Shown: positions 60,319 to 64,000 of the stretch, piece by piece | How positions within the stretch are numbered: the first letter of the stretch is position 1 | Layout: each line of letters begins with the position of its first letter | Source: JAWKHR01 sp041394725 | GTDB lineage: Bacteria > Acidobacteriota > Vicinamibacteria > Vicinamibacterales > SCN-69-37 | Length of the DNA: 64,000 bases | Reading direction: 5' to 3' | Assembly: GCA_041394725.1 (NCBI GenBank) | Contig: JAWKHR010000032.1 | Location: 1 to 64,000 of the forward strand | The notes under the pieces: model-generated | What the model saw: only the letters and a program-made list of their open reading frames with translations | What the model was told of the DNA's origin: nothing | Databases searched by the model: none | Program-made: the position numbers and the translations under genes

Positions 60319-61635
60319 ATGAAGCCTATCGAGCCAGGTCGAAGTGACGGCACCGTGACGCGGGTCGAAGCTCTGGGATACCGGTCACTACGCTACGTCT
60401 CTCAGAGTCTGAGTCCATTTCACGTGCTCGTGGGGCCCAACGCCAGCGGCAAGTCTACGTTTCTCGACGTAGTTGCGTTCCTCGGTGACATGGTTCGTGC
60501 CGGGGTAGCAGCCGCCGTGCAGGGCGATCCGCGCTTCCAGATCCCCATGCGGGCGCCCGACGGCCGCCAGTTGACCTGGATGCGGAACCGTAATCGCTTC
60601 GAGGTTGCCGTCGAGCTGGCGATACCGGCAGGACGGCGGCCCGGCTTGAAGGACGGCAGCAGCGACGCGTGCCGATACGAGGTGGCGATCGACGTCACCG
60701 GTCCCTTGCGCATTGTGGCTGAGACGTTGTGGCTCAAGCCAGGCACCTCGACTTCGGTACCCTCCCCGCCGAAGCAAAGGATACTGTTTCCCCAGCCTCC
60801 GGCACCGCCCGACGGGATCGTTCGAGCCCCGAGGAAGCAGGCCCCGAAAGGCTGGAAGAAGATTGTCTCGCGTGGTGATGAGCCGGAACGTGTCACGTTT
60901 ATCTCTGAAACATCCGGTTGGAACAACCCATTCCGGATTGAAGCCGACAAGGCGGCCTTGGCCAGCTTGCCTGAAGACGAGGAGCGTTTCCCGGTCGCGA
61001 CTTGGTTTCGGAAGCTGCTTGGAGAGGGTGTTCAGAGACTCGTGCTTTCCAGCGAGGACATGCGGCGTCCGAGTCCGCCAGGACGCTCTCGGGGGTACCT
61101 GCCTGACGGCTCCAACCTGCCGCACGTCGTGCATGGACTTGAATCCACCCATCCGGACCGCTTTGCCCAGTGGATTGGCCATGTCCGAGAGGCGTTACCT
61201 GACGTTGAGGGCATTAAGACGCAGGAGAGGGACGAAGACAGGCACCGCTACTTGGTCCTGACGTACAGAAACGGACTGCAGGCACCTTCCTGGCTCGTGT
61301 CCGACGGAACCCTCCGACTGCTGGCCCTGACGCTCCTTGCGTATGTGCCGGAACTCTCGGGACTCTATCTGGTCGAAGAGCCTGAGAACGGGATTCATCC
61401 GCGGGCGGTCGAAACCATCTTCCAGTCGCTGTCCACTGTGTACGGTGCGCAGGTCCTTCTCGCGACACACTCGCCGGTCGTGGCAAGCATGGCTGAACTC
61501 GAGCAGGTCCTGTGCTTCGCGCGTACCGCCGAGGGGGCAACGGACATCGTGCGCGGGAGTGAGCATCCACGGCTTCGGAGCTGGAAAGGCAGCATCGACA
61601 TCGGGACTATGCTGGCGGCGGGAGTGCTGTCGTGA
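60319..61635 (+). CDS. AAA ATPase (SMC/ABC-like, AAA_21), partner of an overlapping TOPRIM-like gene
   Basis: 438 residues. It has Walker A VGPNASGKSTFLD (about 38-50), FEVAVELAIPAG strand region, RLVLSSEDMRRPSPPGRS, SDGTLRLLALTLLAYV (signature-like), Walker B with D-loop LYLVEEPENGIHPRAVETI (about 348-366) and sensor LLATHSPVVASM (about 381-392). This is the ATPase type paired with TOPRIM nucleases in OLD, Gabija and PARIS systems. The start ATG 60319 lies 4 bases after the methyltransferase stop, and its own TGA overlaps the GTG of the next gene, showing coupled translation. Unlike its neighbours this gene is intact. Confidence 0.87.
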   Translation: MKPIEPGRSDGTVTRVEALGYRSLRYVSQSLSPFHVLVGPNASGKSTFLDVVAFLGDMVRAGVAAAVQGDPRFQIPMRAPDGRQLTWMRNRNRFEVAVELAIPAGRRPGLKDGSSDACRYEVAIDVTGPLRIVAETLWLKPGTSTSVPSPPKQRILFPQPPAPPDGIVRAPRKQAPKGWKKIVSRGDEPERVTFISETSGWNNPFRIEADKAALASLPEDEERFPVATWFRKLLGEGVQRLVLSSEDMRRPSPPGRSRGYLPDGSNLPHVVHGLESTHPDRFAQWIGHVREALPDVEGIKTQERDEDRHRYLVLTYRNGLQAPSWLVSDGTLRLLALTLLAYVPELSGLYLVEEPENGIHPRAVETIFQSLSTVYGAQVLLATHSPVVASMAELEQVLCFARTAEGATDIVRGSEHPRLRSWKGSIDIGTMLAAGVLS

Positions 61636-62259
61636 TTGACCTCATGTGCCTGACGGCCGACAAGAGCATAGAAGCCGCGATCGACGGCATCCTCCGGAGA
61701 CCGCAGGCGCTTGGTATTCCGCCGTTTACATTCGAGACCGTAGTCCATCCTCGGCGCGATTCGGGGTGCTTTCACGAAGCCGGAGAGCTGCTTGGAGGCT
61801 ATGTCGAGAGGGCCCGTCACGCGCTTGTCGTGCTCGATCACGACTGGGCGGAGCGTTCGGCGGATCTGCCGCTGACCTGGAGGCGAAGGCTGGAAGTCTC
61901 GCTGAAGTCTGTCGGCCCGGAAGATTGGGCTAGGGCGGTCAGCTGATCGAGCCGGAGCTCGAAGCGTGGGTCTTCGTGGACTCGCCGCATGTTCCAGCCG
62001 CACTGGGATGGCCCGATTCTCTCACCACCATGCGGACACGCTTGGAAGGCGAGGAAAGCATGGGCCCCCAGGTCACGGAAGCCCGCCGATCAAAGGCAGC
62101 CGTGGAATGGGTAACTTCTTTCAGGCGCGGCGCCTCTCGTCTTCGATCTACCGTGCGCTTGCACAGAAGGTCAGCCTGACGCATTGTACGGACCGGGCGT
62201 TTGTTCGCTTGGTGGATTTGCTACGAACTTGGTTTGCCGCCGACTCGCAAGGAGACTGA
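61632..62259 (+). pseudogene. TOPRIM/DUF4276-like partner of the AAA ATPase, frameshifted
   Basis: The first frame (GTG 61632 to a stop at 61946) reads IDLMCLTADKSIEAAIDGIL, then ARHALVVLDHDWAERSADL: a glutamate followed by a D-x-D strand, as in TOPRIM domains. One base shift near 61935 leads into IEPELEAWVFVDSPHVPAAL then GWPDSLTTMRTRLEG, the acidic second half of such proteins. Another shift near 62110 leads to SSIYRALAQKVSLTHCTDRA and FVRLVDLLRTWFAADSQGD, ending at 62259. The reassembled protein of about 208 residues fits the DUF4276/RloB-like TOPRIM group. It would be the nuclease or effector partner of the ATPase. Confidence 0.65.
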
Positions 62260-62271
62260 TTCGACAAGCCA

Positions 62272-62672
62272 ATGGCCATCACCAACCAGGAACGCCTCGG
62301 CAAGATGCTCGACCCTGCTCAAAGAAGGGCTTGCGCCCTTCGTAGAGCGAGGATTGAAGGCGCAGCACGCGCAGCGATGGCTCGAGCATGTCCGGTCCGC
62401 CGTTGGTCCGACACGGAAGCTCTTCAAGGGCGAGGACGACGCACGGTGGGACGCCGCGTCCCTTCTGGCCGTTCTCTGGAACCAGTGGAACCTGGTCTTC
62501 AGAAGGACCCTTGGACAGGCGGAGCGCACGCTGGTGTCGGAGCTTCGCGACGTGCGGCCGCTGGGCGCACCGGGATCGCCTGTCGAGCGACGACACGGAT
62601 CGGGCGGCGCTTCGATTCGGCGGCGCGCCTCCTGACGGCTGTCTCGGCGCCGCAGATGACGAGGTCGGCCGC
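62272..62672 (+). pseudogene. Swt1-type HEPN domain, N-terminal part of the DUF499 ATPase gene, frameshifted
   Basis: ATG 62272 opens MAITNQERLGKMLD. After a shift at about 62312 the sense continues LLKEGLAPFVERGLKAQHAQ, DDARWDAASLLAVLWNQWNL and VFRRTLGQAERTLVSELRDV. Then after another shift come RWAHRDRLSSDDTDRA (the R-x-x-x-H type HEPN catalytic motif) and DSAARLLTAVSAPQ, finally joining DDEVGRMKMDLRRL of the DUF499 frame. HEPN domains are usually RNases in defence and toxin systems. Fusion to the N-terminus of a DUF499 protein is an arrangement I recall from anti-phage-associated proteins. Confidence 0.7.

Positions 62673-64000
<1,328 letters not shown>

Overview
The window is about 64 kb of very GC-rich bacterial chromosome. 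The gene set, two large 'ADOP'-type permeases (MacB/FtsX-like proteins with no ATPase of their own, one next to a PadR regulator), a giant BNR/sortilin-like repeat protein and many secreted peptidases and hydrolases point to Acidobacteriota, probably a Vicinamibacteria-like lineage. That placement is inference from gene content and composition.

Layout. 1-2.0 kb: 3' end of citrate synthase, then NAD-type malic enzyme. 2.0-8.0 kb (minus): ADOP permease, two membrane proteins and a bacterial dynamin-like GTPase. 7.9-11.0 kb (plus): a 58-residue zinc-finger protein, a spermidine-synthase-like methyltransferase fold, a membrane protein, a Rho-N-type small protein and an MscS channel. 11.0-12.2 kb (minus): a compact cluster of tiny membrane protein, heme oxygenase and a four-CxxC zinc ribbon. 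12.2-15.8 kb: an M61 aminopeptidase with a damaged 5' end (130-bp duplication plus frame slip), convergent with an M14 carboxypeptidase. 15.9-19.1 kb: a BlaI/BlaR1-like pair whose M56 sensor is frameshifted, and a universal stress protein broken in several places behind a 35-residue membrane peptide. 19.3-26.3 kb: a TauD-like dioxygenase, the BNR protein and a cytoplasmic-looking molybdopterin oxidoreductase. 26.5-37.1 kb: two complete RND efflux systems tail to tail, an HAE1-type pair (plus) and a heavy-metal Cus/Czc-type operon (minus) headed by a small Cys/His/Met-rich exported protein. 37.3-48.3 kb: Lgt, DinB-like protein, PadR-ADOP pair with a strong AT-rich operator, PorV-like barrel, lipoprotein alpha/beta hydrolase, PhoD phosphatase and a DUF2272-like protein.

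At 48,520-48,566 lies the 3' half of a tRNA-Thr(CGU) on the minus strand with no matching 5' half. This is the usual scar of an element integrated into a tRNA gene. Everything to its right looks accessory: a lipoprotein of unknown function, a short divergent sigma-54 (RpoN)-like protein, a RepA/DnaB-type ATPase, then a defence-like locus. That locus runs SNF2 helicase with C-terminal DUF3883, a small conserved protein, a DUF1156-type adenine methyltransferase, an AAA ATPase overlapping a TOPRIM-like partner, and a Swt1-type HEPN domain joined to a DUF499 ATPase that runs off the window. The architecture resembles BREX type 3 / DISARM-like anti-phage loci but is not identical to any I can name, and PglZ, DrmB and PLD partners are not visible. 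Several of its genes carry many frameshifts, so either the locus is decaying or this part of the sequence has indel errors.

No rRNA, complete tRNA, CRISPR array or transposase was recognised.
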